From positions 1 to 8,566 of the forward strand of contig JAQGKJ010000332.1 in NCBI GenBank assembly GCA_028290165.1: DNA of 8,566 nucleotides, given 5' to 3'. Numbering within the stretch: position 1 is the first letter of the stretch; each line of letters starts with the position of its first letter. A program made the position numbers and the translations under genes. Shown here piece after piece: positions 1 through 6,922 of this stretch. The notes beneath the pieces were generated by a model. That model ran no database searches. It saw nothing but the letters and a program-made list of their open reading frames with translations, and was not told the origin of the DNA. Source of the DNA: Bradyrhizobium sp. Lineage in GTDB: Bacteria; Pseudomonadota; Alphaproteobacteria; Rhizobiales; Xanthobacteraceae.

Positions 1-1458
1 AAGGAGGAGCAGGAATACATCGATTCGATCCAGGCCGACGTGCACTGGCTCGGCTATGACTGGGGAACCAATCTCTTCTATGCCTCGGACTATTTCGATC
101 GCCTCTACGAATGGGCGGAGGGCCTGATCCAGGCCGGCCACGCCTATGTCGACGACCAGTCGCAGGAAGAGATCCGCCAGACCCGCGGTACCCTCACTGA
201 ACCCGGCAAGAACAGTCCGTTCCGCGAGCGTCCGGTTGCGGAAAACCTCGATCTGTTTCGCCGCATGAAGGCCGGCGAGTTTCCGAACGGCGCGCGCGTG
301 CTGCGCGCCAGGATCGACATGTCGTCCGGCAACATCAATCTGCGCGACCCCGTGCTCTATCGCATCCTGCATGCCACCCACCCGCGTACCGGCGACAAAT
401 GGTCGATCTATCCGAGCTACGATTACGCGCACGGGCAGTCGGACGCGATCGAGGGGATTACCCATTCGATCTGCACGCTGGAATTCGAGGACCACCGGCC
501 GCTCTATGATTGGCTGCTCGACAAATTGCCGGTGCCGTCGAAACCGCACCAGTACGAATTCGCCCGCCTCAATTTGACCTATACGGTGCTGTCGAAGCGG
601 GTCCTGACCGAGCTCGTGCGCGGCGGCCACGTCGCCGGCTGGGACGATCCGCGGATGCCGACCATTGCCGGCATGAAACGCCGCGGCGTGCCGCCGGCTG
701 CGGTCCGCGAATTCGTCAAGCGCATCGGGGTTGCCAAGGCCAACAGCGTTGTCGACGTCAACATGCTGGAATTCTCGATCCGCGAATGCCTCAACCGGAC
801 GGCGCTGCGCCGCATGGCGGTGCTGCGGCCGCTCAAAATCGTGATCGAGAATTACCCGGAAGGGCAAGCAGAGGAGATCGAGGCCATCAACCATCCGGAC
901 GATCCCACAGCCGGCACCCGCCGCATCGCGTTCGGCCGCGAGCTCTATATCGAGCGCGACGATTTCATGGAAAACCCGCCGAAGAAGTTTTTCCGGCTCT
1001 CGCCCGGCACTGAAGTGCGGCTGCGCTACGCCTATTTTGTAACGTGCCGCGAGGTCATCAAGAACGCCGCCGGCGAGGTGGTCGAACTTCGCTGCACCTA
1101 CGATCCAGCTACCAAAGGCGGCAACGCGCCGGACGGACGCAAGGTCAAGGCGACGATGCACTGGCTCTCGGCCGCGCATTCGATTCCTGCGGAGATCCGC
1201 ATCTACAACCAGCTGTTCTCGAAACCCATGCCGGACGCCGCCAACTTTGCCGCCGATCTCAATCCGCAGTCGCTCGAAGTTTTGTCCGACGCGCGGATCG
1301 AGCCTGCGATTACGGAAGGCAATTCGAACGAGGTCATGCAGTTCGAGCGGCAGGGCTATTTTGTCCGCGACAAGGATTCGACCCCGGACCATCCGGTGTT
1401 CAACCGCACCATCGGCCTGCGCGATACCTTTGCGAAGGAAGTCGGCGGAAAGGGCTGA
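1..1458 (+). CDS. glnS: Glutaminyl-tRNA synthetase, 5' end outside the window
   Basis: This enzyme attaches glutamine to tRNA(Gln) in the cytoplasm, using ATP. The reading frame is open from base 1 and ends at TGA 1456-1458, giving 485 residues. By recalled alignment with the E. coli enzyme (about 554 residues), roughly 70-85 N-terminal residues, including the HIGH motif of the class I Rossmann fold, lie before the window. Visible signatures are the stretch from DPVLYRI to GITHSLCTLEF-like residues (acceptor-binding region), the KMSKS-equivalent VLSKR at bases 586-600, GWDDPRMPT at 637-663, and the C-terminal anticodon-binding beta barrels with [16 protein letters not shown] and the final [13 protein letters not shown]. 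These separate it from GltX. The protein ends soon after the barrel, so there is no YqeY fusion. Many alphaproteobacteria make Gln-tRNA by amidating Glu-tRNA, so a direct GlnRS is informative about lineage. The GTG at 40 is internal, not a start. Confidence 0.97.
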   Translation, partial: KEEQEYIDSIQADVHWLGYDWGTNLFYASDYFDRLYEWAEGLIQAGHAYVDDQSQEEIRQTRGTLTEPGKNSPFRERPVAENLDLFRRMKAGEFPNGARVLRARIDMSSGNINLRDPVLYRILHATHPRTGDKWSIYPSYDYAHGQSDAIEGITHSICTLEFEDHRPLYDWLLDKLPVPSKPHQYEFARLNLTYTVLSKRVLTELVRGGHVAGWDDPRMPTIAGMKRRGVPPAAVREFVKRIGVAKANSVVDVNMLEFSIRECLNRTALRRMAVLRPLKIVIENYPEGQAEEIEAINHPDDPTAGTRRIAFGRELYIERDDFMENPPKKFFRLSPGTEVRLRYAYFVTCREVIKNAAGEVVELRCTYDPATKGGNAPDGRKVKATMHWLSAAHSIPAEIRIYNQLFSKPMPDAANFAADLNPQSLEVLSDARIEPAITEGNSNEVMQFERQGYFVRDKDSTPDHPVFNRTIGLRDTFAKEVGGKG

Positions 1459-1471
1459 GCGACCAACAGCC

Positions 1472-1535
1472 GTCATACCCCGCGAAAGCGGTATCTCTGG
1501 AATACTCCGGATCACCCGCTGTCGCGGGTGATGAC
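1472..1535. repeat. Palindromic intergenic repeat downstream of glnS
   Basis: Two 20-base arms, 1472-1491 and 1516-1535, are inverted copies matching at about 17 of 20 positions, separated by 24 bases. Each arm carries a GTCAT end and a CCCGCGA core, so the element could fold as a long hairpin. It starts 13 bases after the glnS stop, between two convergent genes. It resembles a family of short palindromic elements that I recall as abundant between Bradyrhizobium genes. It may protect the glnS mRNA 3' end or help terminate transcription, but there is no U-tract, so a classical intrinsic terminator is not supported. A second, weaker hairpin (GAGTG at 1542-1546, CACTC at 1558-1562) follows. I see no gene in 1459-1602. 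Confidence 0.7.
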
Positions 1536-1602
1536 AGCTGAGAGTGTAGCGCGTGCGCACTCGATGAAACTGCAAAATCGGTGAACGACCTTCAACGCAA
1601 GC

Positions 1603-1926
1603 CTAATCGCAGTACCCGTAGAGGCCGCAGACATAGGGCAGGCGGACGGCGTAAGAAGTGTAGGGTCCGCCGTAATAGGGGCCGCCGCGGTAATAGGACC
1701 ACGCCGAACCATAATAGGAGCCGCCGCGATTCCACAGGGGATTTGGGAGCAGGTTGTAGGGGATGATGGGTGCGGAATATTCGACCGACCGATAGACCTC
1801 GGGGCGAACCTCGACAGGCTCGGCAAAGATCGCTCCAAGCCGGCTTTGTGTCGACAGATCAGCGGCACTCGCGGTCACTGCGGTGGCAACGAGCGCGAAA
1901 ACGGCCAGCATGATCCTGCGCGACAT
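1603..1926 (-). CDS. Small exported Gly/Tyr-rich protein of unknown function
   Basis: This is a 107-residue protein starting at ATG 1924-1926 and ending at TAG. Residues 1-22 form a typical Sec signal peptide: MSRR, a hydrophobic core (IMLAVFALVATAV), then TASA-A, with likely cleavage after residue 21 or 22. The mature part has a short charged region (about 23-50), a proline-containing middle (about 52-66), and a tail from about 67 dominated by Gly, Tyr and Ser with repeated YYG/YYRGG units. The last residues contain two Cys (100 and 106), which could pair after export. A GGGGA ribosome binding site lies about 9 bases before the ATG, partly inside a small hairpin (1935-1949). Short signal-peptide proteins with Gly/Tyr-rich tails are common in Bradyrhizobium, but I know of no established function. 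It converges with glnS and stands alone on its strand. Confidence 0.8.
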   Translation of the reverse strand: MSRRIMLAVFALVATAVTASAADLSTQSRLGAIFAEPVEVRPEVYRSVEYSAPIIPYNLLPNPLWNRGGSYYGSAWSYYRGGPYYGGPYTSYAVRLPYVCGLYGYCD

Positions 1927-1934
1927 CGCGAATC

Positions 1935-1949
1935 CCCGATTGATTCGGG
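1935..1949 (-). promoter_or_regulatory. Small hairpin overlapping the ribosome binding site
   Basis: On the - strand, CCCGA and TCGGG pair perfectly across a five-base loop, just upstream of the ATG of the exported protein. The second arm contains most of the GGGGA Shine-Dalgarno sequence. If it forms, it would limit ribosome access. With only five base pairs, its effect is uncertain. Confidence 0.3.
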
Positions 1950-2026
1950 AATCCTAGTCGCAGGGCCGTTAGCAAAGGTTAACGCGAGAGGGTTTCCGCG
2001 CCCCAATCCACCTGGCAATCGGTAAA

Positions 2027-2212
2027 TCAGATCTTCGGCTTCGTCACTCTCAGTTCGGCGAGGCTGGCGCGAAGTGCGTGCTCCGCGAGCCGGTCCTTGG
2101 CCTTTTCGGCGGTCAAGAGATCGATCAACGCCATCCGCTTCGGCTCGTCGTCGGCTTCCGCCAGCAGCCTGCGATAGCGGTCGTGATCATATCCTGTGTC
2201 TGATTTACTCAT
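2027..2212 (-). CDS. Small helical protein of unknown function (61 aa)
   Basis: I place the start at ATG 2210-2212 (MSKSDTGYDHDRYRRLLAE), giving 61 residues. The frame stays open for another 32 codons upstream, but that part looks non-coding in composition (Cys, His and Trp scattered, no periodicity), and GGGG stretches lie just before this ATG. The protein is very charged, with a DHDRYRRLLAEADDEPKR segment at about 10-27 and then a predicted amphipathic helix rich in Leu, Ala, Glu and Lys. It has no signal peptide, no membrane segment and no Cys. Its general form matches small proteins I recall in many Bradyrhizobium genomes with a YRxLLAEAxDEPKRxALIxLL core. No function is known to me. It is divergent from comEC and follows no other gene on its strand. 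Confidence 0.75.
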   Translation of the reverse strand: MSKSDTGYDHDRYRRLLAEADDEPKRMALIDLLTAEKAKDRLAEHALRASLAELRVTKPKI

Positions 2213-2524
2213 CGCCCCACCCCAACACTCAACCTGCCCATGGTGATTGTCTCCCAACCGGCGCAAGGCGCAAGACCTCAGCCGGAATTGATTTGTGCTG
2301 CACTGCATCCGGCTCGGTGAATAACGGGGAAAGCCTTACGGCGACCGGCGGTGCACCCTCAACGTGTGACCGTCCTGATGGGCGACCGTATCTCCATTTT
2401 GGACCCGGCAGGATTCCCTACCGGTCTTGACCTTGCCAGTCATTCTGCATCCGTTCCGCTTTCCGGCCGTGGACATCCTGCGATAGCATCGCGGTTCCCG
2501 GATCAAGTGCGGGGGTGTACGGGG
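2213..2524. other. Divergent intergenic region before comEC
   Basis: These 312 bases separate the 61-aa gene from comEC. Besides the weak - strand promoter candidate, they hold a seven-base inverted repeat (AGCCGGA at 2280-2286, TCCGGCT at 2308-2314) with a 21-base loop. I find no strong + strand promoter, riboswitch-like fold or tRNA. The comEC frame is open back to a GTG at 2351, but that stretch does not look like ComEC, so I treat it as leader. Confidence 0.4.
2246..2273 (-). promoter_or_regulatory. Possible sigma70-type promoter for the 61-aa gene
   Basis: Read on the - strand, TTGCGC (2268-2273) and GACAAT (2246-2251) are separated by 16 bases. They would start transcription about 25-30 bases before the ATG at 2212. 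The -35 lies in a tandem seven-base repeat (GGCGCAA twice, 2260-2273). The match is weak, and such boxes occur by chance in GC-rich DNA. Confidence 0.25.
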
Positions 2525-4810
2525 ATGGCGGAGCGGGGCGGGTCTCCCGGCCGGAGGCAAGGGGTTGCCGGGACCTGGCCGCCGCGCGAGGCCGCGCGGG
2601 CCGGTTACCTCGCGCCGTCCGGTTCTGACGTCTGGCCGTCGTTCGCCGCGCGCTTGCGCGAATGGATTGCCGCCGAAGCCGGCGCCGGCCGGTTGCTGCC
2701 ATGGGTGCCGGTCGCATTCGGCACCGGCATCGCGTTTTATTTCACCGCCGATCACGAGCCGGTCTTGCCGGTCACTGTGGTCGCGGCGGCAGTGCTTTGC
2801 GTTGCGACGTTTGTGCTGCGGCGGCAGAAGGCGTTTCCGGCTCTCGTCATGATCGCCGCGATGGCGGCAGGGTTTGCCGCAGCGACCTGGAAAACCGCGT
2901 GGGTCGCACACGGCGTGTTGGCACGGCCCGCTTTTTCAGTATCGCTGTCGGGCTTCGTCGAAACCCGCGACATCCGCGAACGCACCGACCGCTTCGTGTT
3001 GCGGGTCACGGCAATGGACAGCCCGCGCGCGCTGACAAAACTGGAGCGCGTCCGGCTGTCGGTGCGCAAGGGCACCGCGCCTGAGGTCGGCAGTTTTGTG
3101 GAATTGAAGGCGCGGCTGCAGCCGCCGCTCGCACCTCTGCGGCCCGGCAGCTACGATTTCGGCCGCGACATGTATTTCCAGGGCATCGGCGCCTCCGGCT
3201 TTGTCACCGGCGCGATCAAGACCGTCGAGGCACCTCACAGCGGCGGGCTGTCGCTGCGTTACGCGGCCTTTATGCAGGGGTTACGCGACGCCATCGATGC
3301 GCGGATTCGAACGGCGCTGGACGGCGACAAGCGCGCCATCGCCACCGCGCTATTGACCGGCCGCCGCGACGCGATCACCACGCCGGTCAACGATGCCATG
3401 TTCATTTCCGGCCTCGGCCATGTGCTTTCGATATCGGGGTATCACATGGCGGTGGTCGCGGGCGTTGTGTTCTTCGCGGTGCGTGCGCTGCTGGCGCTGA
3501 TCCCGCAGGCGACCGCTGGCTTTCCGATCAAGAAGTGGTCGGCGGCGGCAGCTCTTGCGGCTGCCTTGTTCTATCTTCTGCTGTCGGGCTCTGAAGTGGC
3601 GACGCAAAGATCGTTCTTCATGACGGCGGTGGTGCTGATCGCGATCATGGTCGACCGCCGCGCCGTGACGTTCCGGACGCTGGCGGTAGCCGCGATGATC
3701 GTGCTGGCGATGGCGCCCGAGGCGCTGGTCCATCCGAGTTTCCAGATGTCGTTTGCAGCAACGCTCGGGTTGGTGGCGCTGGTGCAGATCGGCATGCCCC
3801 GTCTGTTCGCCTCGCCCGACAACTCGACGACCGCGCGCGTGGCGCTGTGGGGCGGACGGGAAATCATGACGCTCACGCTGGCCTCGCTGGTGGCGGGGCT
3901 GGCGACCACGCCGTACGCCGCCTTTCACTTTCACCGGGTAACGCCCTATGGCGTGCTTGCCAATCTGGCGGCGATGCCTGTGGTCTCGGCGGTGGTGATG
4001 CCGGCGGGCCTGCTCGGGCTGGTCGCGATGCCGTTCGGCCTCGACGGCGTGTTCTGGCGCATCATGGGTTTCGGCATCGACTGGATGATCGCGGTGACGC
4101 AATGGGTTTCTGACCTGCCCGGCGCGATCGGCCGGATGGCGGCGTTCGGGACCGGGCCGCTGATCGCGGCGAGCGCAGGCATCATCCTGCTCGGGCTGTT
4201 GCGGACGCCGCTGCGCTGGTCGGGCGCGGCCGTGCTCGCGCTTTCGGTAGTCTGGGCGCTGGTGGTGCCGCAGCCGGACATCCTGATTTCCGGCGACGGC
4301 CACATTGTCGGCGTCCGCGGCAAGGACGGGCGGCTGCATGTGATGCGGACCGCCAAGGATGCCTTCCTGCTCAAGGAGTGGCTCGCCGCCGACGCCGATG
4401 CCCGGGCGCCTGCGGAGCCCTCGCTTGCGGACGGCGTCTCGTGCGACGATGCGGGTTGTGTCACGCAGCTCGCCGACGGCGGCTTCGTTGCGCTGGCGCT
4501 CAAGCCTGACGCGTTGGGCGACGATTGCGCGCGCGCGGCGCTGGTGGTGACTACGCGGCAGGCGCCGCCGGCCTGTGCATCACCGGTCATGTCAGGGCAG
4601 CGGTTGCGAGGGCAGGGCGCAACCGCGCTGTGGCGGAAGGGATCCGGATTTGCGGCCAATAGCGCCAGGCCAAAAGGTTCCGACCGTCCATGGTCGCCGG
4701 CGTTCGCCGGCGAGAACGAAGGTGAAGCCAGCCTTACGCCACGCCCGGCCGCGGTTCCGCGCGCGGTGGATGCGACGCCGTCGGAATCCGATCTGCAAGC
4801 CGAGGACTGA
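2525..4810 (+). CDS. comEC: ComEC/Rec2-family DNA-uptake channel protein
   Basis: ComEC proteins form the inner-membrane pore for single-stranded DNA in natural transformation. I choose ATG 2525 (MAERGGSPGR), with GGGGG ten bases upstream, over the GTG at 2351, whose 58 extra residues look non-coding. This gives 761 residues. Order: a cytoplasmic N-terminus; two or three membrane helices (about 58-74, 80-98, 106-122); a soluble OB-like region (about 135-235, DUF4131-type) with LRPGSYDF and the GIGASGFV stretch; then the Competence domain (about 268-580) with ALLTGRRDAI, the hallmark LGHVLSISGYHM (297-308), and many hydrophobic helices. The tail (about 585-700) is where many homologues carry a metallo-beta-lactamase-like nuclease domain. 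Here no HxHxDH motif is present, so that domain is reduced. Residues 710-761 are Pro/Ala-rich and probably disordered. The gene is single and converges on the next with a 15-base gap. Confidence 0.93.
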   Translation: MAERGGSPGRRQGVAGTWPPREAARAGYLAPSGSDVWPSFAARLREWIAAEAGAGRLLPWVPVAFGTGIAFYFTADHEPVLPVTVVAAAVLCVATFVLRRQKAFPALVMIAAMAAGFAAATWKTAWVAHGVLARPAFSVSLSGFVETRDIRERTDRFVLRVTAMDSPRALTKLERVRLSVRKGTAPEVGSFVELKARLQPPLAPLRPGSYDFGRDMYFQGIGASGFVTGAIKTVEAPHSGGLSLRYAAFMQGLRDAIDARIRTALDGDKRAIATALLTGRRDAITTPVNDAMFISGLGHVLSISGYHMAVVAGVVFFAVRALLALIPQATAGFPIKKWSAAAALAAALFYLLLSGSEVATQRSFFMTAVVLIAIMVDRRAVTFRTLAVAAMIVLAMAPEALVHPSFQMSFAATLGLVALVQIGMPRLFASPDNSTTARVALWGGREIMTLTLASLVAGLATTPYAAFHFHRVTPYGVLANLAAMPVVSAVVMPAGLLGLVAMPFGLDGVFWRIMGFGIDWMIAVTQWVSDLPGAIGRMAAFGTGPLIAASAGIILLGLLRTPLRWSGAAVLALSVVWALVVPQPDILISGDGHIVGVRGKDGRLHVMRTAKDAFLLKEWLAADADARAPAEPSLADGVSCDDAGCVTQLADGGFVALALKPDALGDDCARAALVVTTRQAPPACASPVMSGQRLRGQGATALWRKGSGFAANSARPKGSDRPWSPAFAGENEGEASLTPRPAAVPRAVDATPSESDLQAED

Positions 4811-4825
4811 CGCTGTGGGATAGTT

Positions 4826-5053
4826 TCAGTTCTCGCGGCGGGAAGTATCTTCCGGCAGATCGAATGCGCCCAGCCGGAATTCCTCGGTGGCCTCGGTCGA
4901 GGCTGCCGATTTGACCAGCGTAAACGTCGCGCCCGGGAATTGCTCCCAGACCGCAAGGTCTTCCGCCGCGATCGTGAGCCAGCCGAACGTGAACATGTAT
5001 CGGCCCGGCTCGCTCACGCGTCCGACTTTTTGCCAAGTTATCTTGTTGACCAC
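4826..5053 (-). CDS. Small conserved hypothetical protein (75 aa)
   Basis: This is a 75-residue protein read from GTG 5051-5053; an in-frame TAA lies three codons upstream, so no longer start exists. The sequence begins MVNKITWQKVGRVSEPG, followed by RYMFTFGWLTI, an acidic helix-like AAEDLAVWEQFP, and ATFTLV. The tail is acidic and ends SRREN. Alternating hydrophobic and aromatic residues (Trp at 7, 25 and 36) suggest a compact mixed alpha/beta fold. There is no signal peptide, membrane helix or catalytic motif. I recall similar short proteins in Bradyrhizobium and relatives, all without assigned function. No clear Shine-Dalgarno precedes the GTG, so the start is less certain than the frame. 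Its 3' end almost touches comEC (convergent), and it lies 85 bases downstream of the 140-aa gene on the same strand, so the two may share a transcript. Confidence 0.7.
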   Translation of the reverse strand: MVNKITWQKVGRVSEPGRYMFTFGWLTIAAEDLAVWEQFPGATFTLVKSAASTEATEEFRLGAFDLPEDTSRREN

Positions 5054-5138
5054 GTGATTTTATTGACCACGCTTGGCTACATGAGCGCGCCCGACACCCC
5101 GCCGGCTCCAACCGGCGGGGATATCCGCAGCGATCATC

Positions 5139-5561
5139 TCAATCGACGGAGACCGGCCTCGCCGGGTTGGTCGCAGCGGCCGGCTGCTTGCGCTCGGCAG
5201 CCTGCTCAACCACGGGCAATTGCAGCACGCTCACGCGCTGTCCCTCGCAGAGCTGCGTCACCAGCACATGGCTTCCATCCGGAAATTCCACCGCATCGTG
5301 GTGACGATGCGGAATGTCGGGATCGATCGCGCCGAATTTCCCAACCCGGAAATTGATGGACCGAGTCCAAATCCATTTGTTGTCGTATTTGACATCCTCG
5401 GCGAACGCCAGTTCGGTGCCGGGAAGCATGCAGACCGCGACCGTGGGGTCGCTTTCTGATGCAAAACCGCGCGTCGAAGTGCCACGGAATGTCGTCGTGA
5501 TCAGCGTCTCCCCAACCTGGGCGGGCCGCGTTGCTACAGCGTGCAGACTATAGTCACACAT
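5139..5561 (-). CDS. Conserved hypothetical protein, MCDYSLH type (140 aa)
   Basis: ATG 5559-5561 is preceded by a strong GAGGAG ribosome binding site seven bases away, which settles the start. The 140 residues begin MCDYSLHAVATRPA, with Cys at position 2. They continue with a beta-rich region: GETLITTTFRGTSTRGFAS (17-35), VAVCMLPGTELAF (41-53), WIWTRSINFRVGKF (63-76). A histidine cluster, HRHHDAVEFPDG, lies at 85-96, then VTQLCEGQRVSVLQLPV (101-117). The last 23 residues are Ala/Pro-rich and probably disordered. There is no signal peptide or membrane helix. I recognise the type as widespread in rhizobia, but I know of no demonstrated function. The Cys and His residues could bind a metal, which is only a guess from composition. 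The neighbour downstream (4826-5053) is in the same orientation. Confidence 0.8.
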   Translation of the reverse strand: MCDYSLHAVATRPAQVGETLITTTFRGTSTRGFASESDPTVAVCMLPGTELAFAEDVKYDNKWIWTRSINFRVGKFGAIDPDIPHRHHDAVEFPDGSHVLVTQLCEGQRVSVLQLPVVEQAAERKQPAAATNPARPVSVD

Positions 5562-5568
5562 CGGATTG

Positions 5569-5574
5569 CTCCTC
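5569..5574 (-). promoter_or_regulatory. Ribosome binding site of the 140-aa gene
   Basis: GAGGAG on the - strand, seven bases from the ATG. It is one of the better Shine-Dalgarno matches in the window and supports MCDYSLH as the true N-terminus. Confidence 0.7.
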
Positions 5575-5600
5575 GTTCGAGATAGCCAACCCGCGCCGCT

Positions 5601-5618
5601 TAGAGGCGCAGGCCTCTA
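5601..5618 (-). promoter_or_regulatory. Perfect seven-base-pair hairpin in the leader of the 140-aa gene
   Basis: TAGAGGC and GCCTCTA pair perfectly across a four-base loop, 40 bases before the ATG at 5561. No U-tract follows on either strand, so it does not look like a terminator. It could be a leader structure or a dyad bound by a regulator. GATAG at 5581-5585 and CTATC at 5616-5620 form another, overlapping pairing. The rest of the 190-base gap to the next gene (5562-5751) shows only a T6 run at 5641-5646 and no promoter I can defend. Confidence 0.35.
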
Positions 5619-5751
5619 TCAGTGGACAGAAGAGCAACAGTTTTTTCCCCGTTATGGGCAAATGTGCGGCCTTCGGCCCGCCCGCCTAATCACAAATACG
5701 TTTGAGCAGGCGTAACCGATCTTGCCTCAATCGTGGGCGATAGACGCGGCC

Positions 5752-5904
5752 ATGAGAACGCTGGCCGTCATTTTTGTCCTGGCGCTTTTGACCGTCGCGG
5801 CCGGAATCTATTCCGACATCGCACTGACGAGGGCAGAAGTGCCTTTTGCCGCCCCGGACCCTGCGTCCGCAGCGATCGCCCATGGGCTCAAGCGCCACGG
5901 GTAG
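5752..5904 (+). CDS. Possible small membrane or exported peptide (50 aa)
   Basis: An ATG at 5752 opens a 50-residue frame. It starts MRTLAVIFVLALLTVAAGIYSDIALT, a basic residue followed by a strong hydrophobic stretch (about 3-19), then a polar tail ending HGLKRHG. This is the shape of a single-pass membrane peptide or an uncleaved signal peptide. The frame could also start ten codons earlier at TTG 5722, but the ATG gives a cleaner hydrophobic N-terminus. No good Shine-Dalgarno is visible. The gene is divergent from the 140-aa gene and convergent with lexA. I do not recognise a family with certainty. The membrane-like N-terminus makes chance less likely, but a frame this short could still be spurious. 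Confidence 0.45.
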   Translation: MRTLAVIFVLALLTVAAGIYSDIALTRAEVPFAAPDPASAAIAHGLKRHG

Positions 5905-5995
5905 GTGGTAGGGGAAAGCTGCCCGGTGGGCGCGGCGCGCTGCTGGGCACGCCGAAGGTGTAAAGCGGAACCTGGAGATCAATTGTATCGGGATT

Positions 5996-6027
5996 ATTCC
6001 GGGTCTGCGCTTTGCGCATCCCGGAAT
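5996..6027. repeat. Hairpin-forming repeat element downstream of lexA
   Basis: ATTCCGGGTCTGCGC and GCGCATCCCGGAAT pair nearly perfectly (one bulged base) around a TTT loop, 21 bases beyond the lexA stop. The sequence, including the flanking TGAC, resembles a second class of short palindromic element that I recall as frequent in Bradyrhizobium genomes. It may stabilise or end the lexA transcript, but no U-run follows on the lexA strand. The rest of 5905-6047 contains nothing I can name. Confidence 0.6.
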
Positions 6028-6047
6028 GACTGAGCTACTCCTTCCGT

Positions 6048-6755
6048 TCAATACTTCCGGTAAAGTCCGATCAGCTTGCCCTGAATCTTCACTCGGTTCG
6101 GCGGCAGGATGCGGACCTCGTAGGAGGTATTGGCCGGTTCCAGCGCGATCGAGGCGCCGCGGCGGCGGAAGCGTTTGAGGGTTGCTTCCTCGTCGTCGAT
6201 CAGCGCCACCACGATATCGCCGGTCTCCGCGGTCTCGTTGCGCTGGATCAGCGCCATGTCGCCGTCGAGAATTCCGGCATCCACCATGGAATCGCCGCGT
6301 ACCTCGAGGGCGTAATGTTCGCCGGAGCCGAGCATGTCCGGCGGCACGCTGATGGTGTGGCTGCGGGTCTGCAACGCTTCGATCGGCGTGCCCGCGGCGA
6401 TCCGGCCCATGACGGGCACGGCCACCGGACGGCTGCCGTCGTCTTCGTAGGCGACGCTGGAGGAGCGGACCTTGCCGAGCGTGCCTTCGATGACGCTCGG
6501 CGTGAAGCCGCGGCGGCCGTTGCCGCTACCTGCCGCCGAAATCTCCGGCAGCTTGATTACCTCGATGGCGCGGGCGCGATTGGGGAGGCGGCGAATGAAG
6601 CCGCGCTCTTCAAGTGCGGTGATCAGGCGATGGATGCCGGACTTCGAGCGCAGATCGAGCGCGTCCTTCATCTCGTCGAAGGAGGGTGGAACGCCGGATT
6701 CCTTCAGGCGTTCGCTGATGAATCGCAGGAGTTCATATTGTTTGCGCGTGAGCAT
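6048..6755 (-). CDS. lexA: LexA, SOS-response repressor and self-cleaving protease
   Basis: LexA represses DNA-damage genes. RecA on single-stranded DNA triggers its self-cleavage, which releases them. I start at ATG 6753-6755 ([10 protein letters not shown]), the usual N-terminus, with GGGGAA about ten bases upstream; a TTG at 6785 would add ten unneeded residues. Length is 235. Residues 1-70 form the winged helix-turn-helix DNA-binding domain, with [20 protein letters not shown] (recognition region about 24-42) and the [11 protein letters not shown] wing. A variable linker covers about 71-110. The C-terminal S24 peptidase domain has the cleavage site Ala121-Gly122 (in GRIAAGTP), nucleophile Ser156 (in [10 protein letters not shown]) and general base Lys194 (in ATLKRF). 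All key residues are intact. It is the last gene of the moeA-lexA direction but has its own SOS-controlled promoter. Alphaproteobacterial LexA binds GTTC-N7-GTTC rather than the enterobacterial box. Confidence 0.97.
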   Translation of the reverse strand: MLTRKQYELLRFISERLKESGVPPSFDEMKDALDLRSKSGIHRLITALEERGFIRRLPNRARAIEVIKLPEISAAGSGNGRRGFTPSVIEGTLGKVRSSSVAYEDDGSRPVAVPVMGRIAAGTPIEALQTRSHTISVPPDMLGSGEHYALEVRGDSMVDAGILDGDMALIQRNETAETGDIVVALIDDEEATLKRFRRRGASIALEPANTSYEVRILPPNRVKIQGKLIGLYRKY

Positions 6756-6843
6756 CTCGAGCGTTCCCCAGTTTGCGTTCTTCAAGCCTTGATCTTCAAG
6801 TTTTGCCTAAGTGCCGTTTGATTGCGCGATGTCTGCGCCGGAA

Positions 6844-6880
6844 GAGTCCCGAGCCAGAAAATATCTTGCTCGGGAGACTC
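6844..6880 (-). promoter_or_regulatory. Hairpin in the lexA leader
   Basis: GAGTC...GACTC (5 bp) and CCGAGC...GCTCGG (6 bp) form an 11-bp stem interrupted by a two-base bulge, with a 13-base AT-rich loop. On the lexA strand it lies about 90-125 bases before the ATG and about 35 bases after the predicted transcription start. No U-tract follows, so it is not an obvious attenuator. A role in mRNA stability or folding is inference only. Confidence 0.5.
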
Positions 6881-6922
6881 CCATTTGTAGACACCATTAC
6901 TCGAAACAAATCATGAACGGAC

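Noticed and set aside
2280..2314. Seven-base inverted repeat with a 21-base loop
   Set aside because: With this loop length and GC content, such a match is expected by chance, and nothing else marks it as an operator.
2351..2524. Extension of ComEC by 58 residues to a GTG start
   Set aside because: The extra residues do not look like a ComEC N-terminus, and MAERGG at 2525 has a G-rich site just upstream.
2336..2911. Open frame of 191 codons on the - strand over the comEC start
   Set aside because: It is Arg/Gly/Pro-rich shadow sequence covering the leader and 5' end of comEC, with no motif.
3350..4339. Long open frame on the - strand inside comEC (329 codons)
   Set aside because: The translation is extremely rich in Arg, His, Gln and Asp with no hydrophobic pattern, as expected for the antisense of a GC-rich membrane-protein gene.
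3946..4956. Second long - strand frame (336 codons) over the comEC 3' end
   Set aside because: It is Ser/Pro/Arg-rich and low in complexity, overlaps two better-supported genes, and has no recognisable domain.
5139..5561. Class II glutamine amidotransferase, from Cys at position 2
   Set aside because: The Met-Cys start alone is not enough. The rest lacks the NGEI/glutaminase features, and the protein is too short.
5641..5646. T6 run as an intrinsic terminator
   Set aside because: No stable GC-rich stem sits directly before it, and no + strand gene ends upstream.
6315..6821. Open frame on the + strand opposite lexA
   Set aside because: It is antisense to an unmistakable lexA, and its Ala/Arg-rich content has no family signature.
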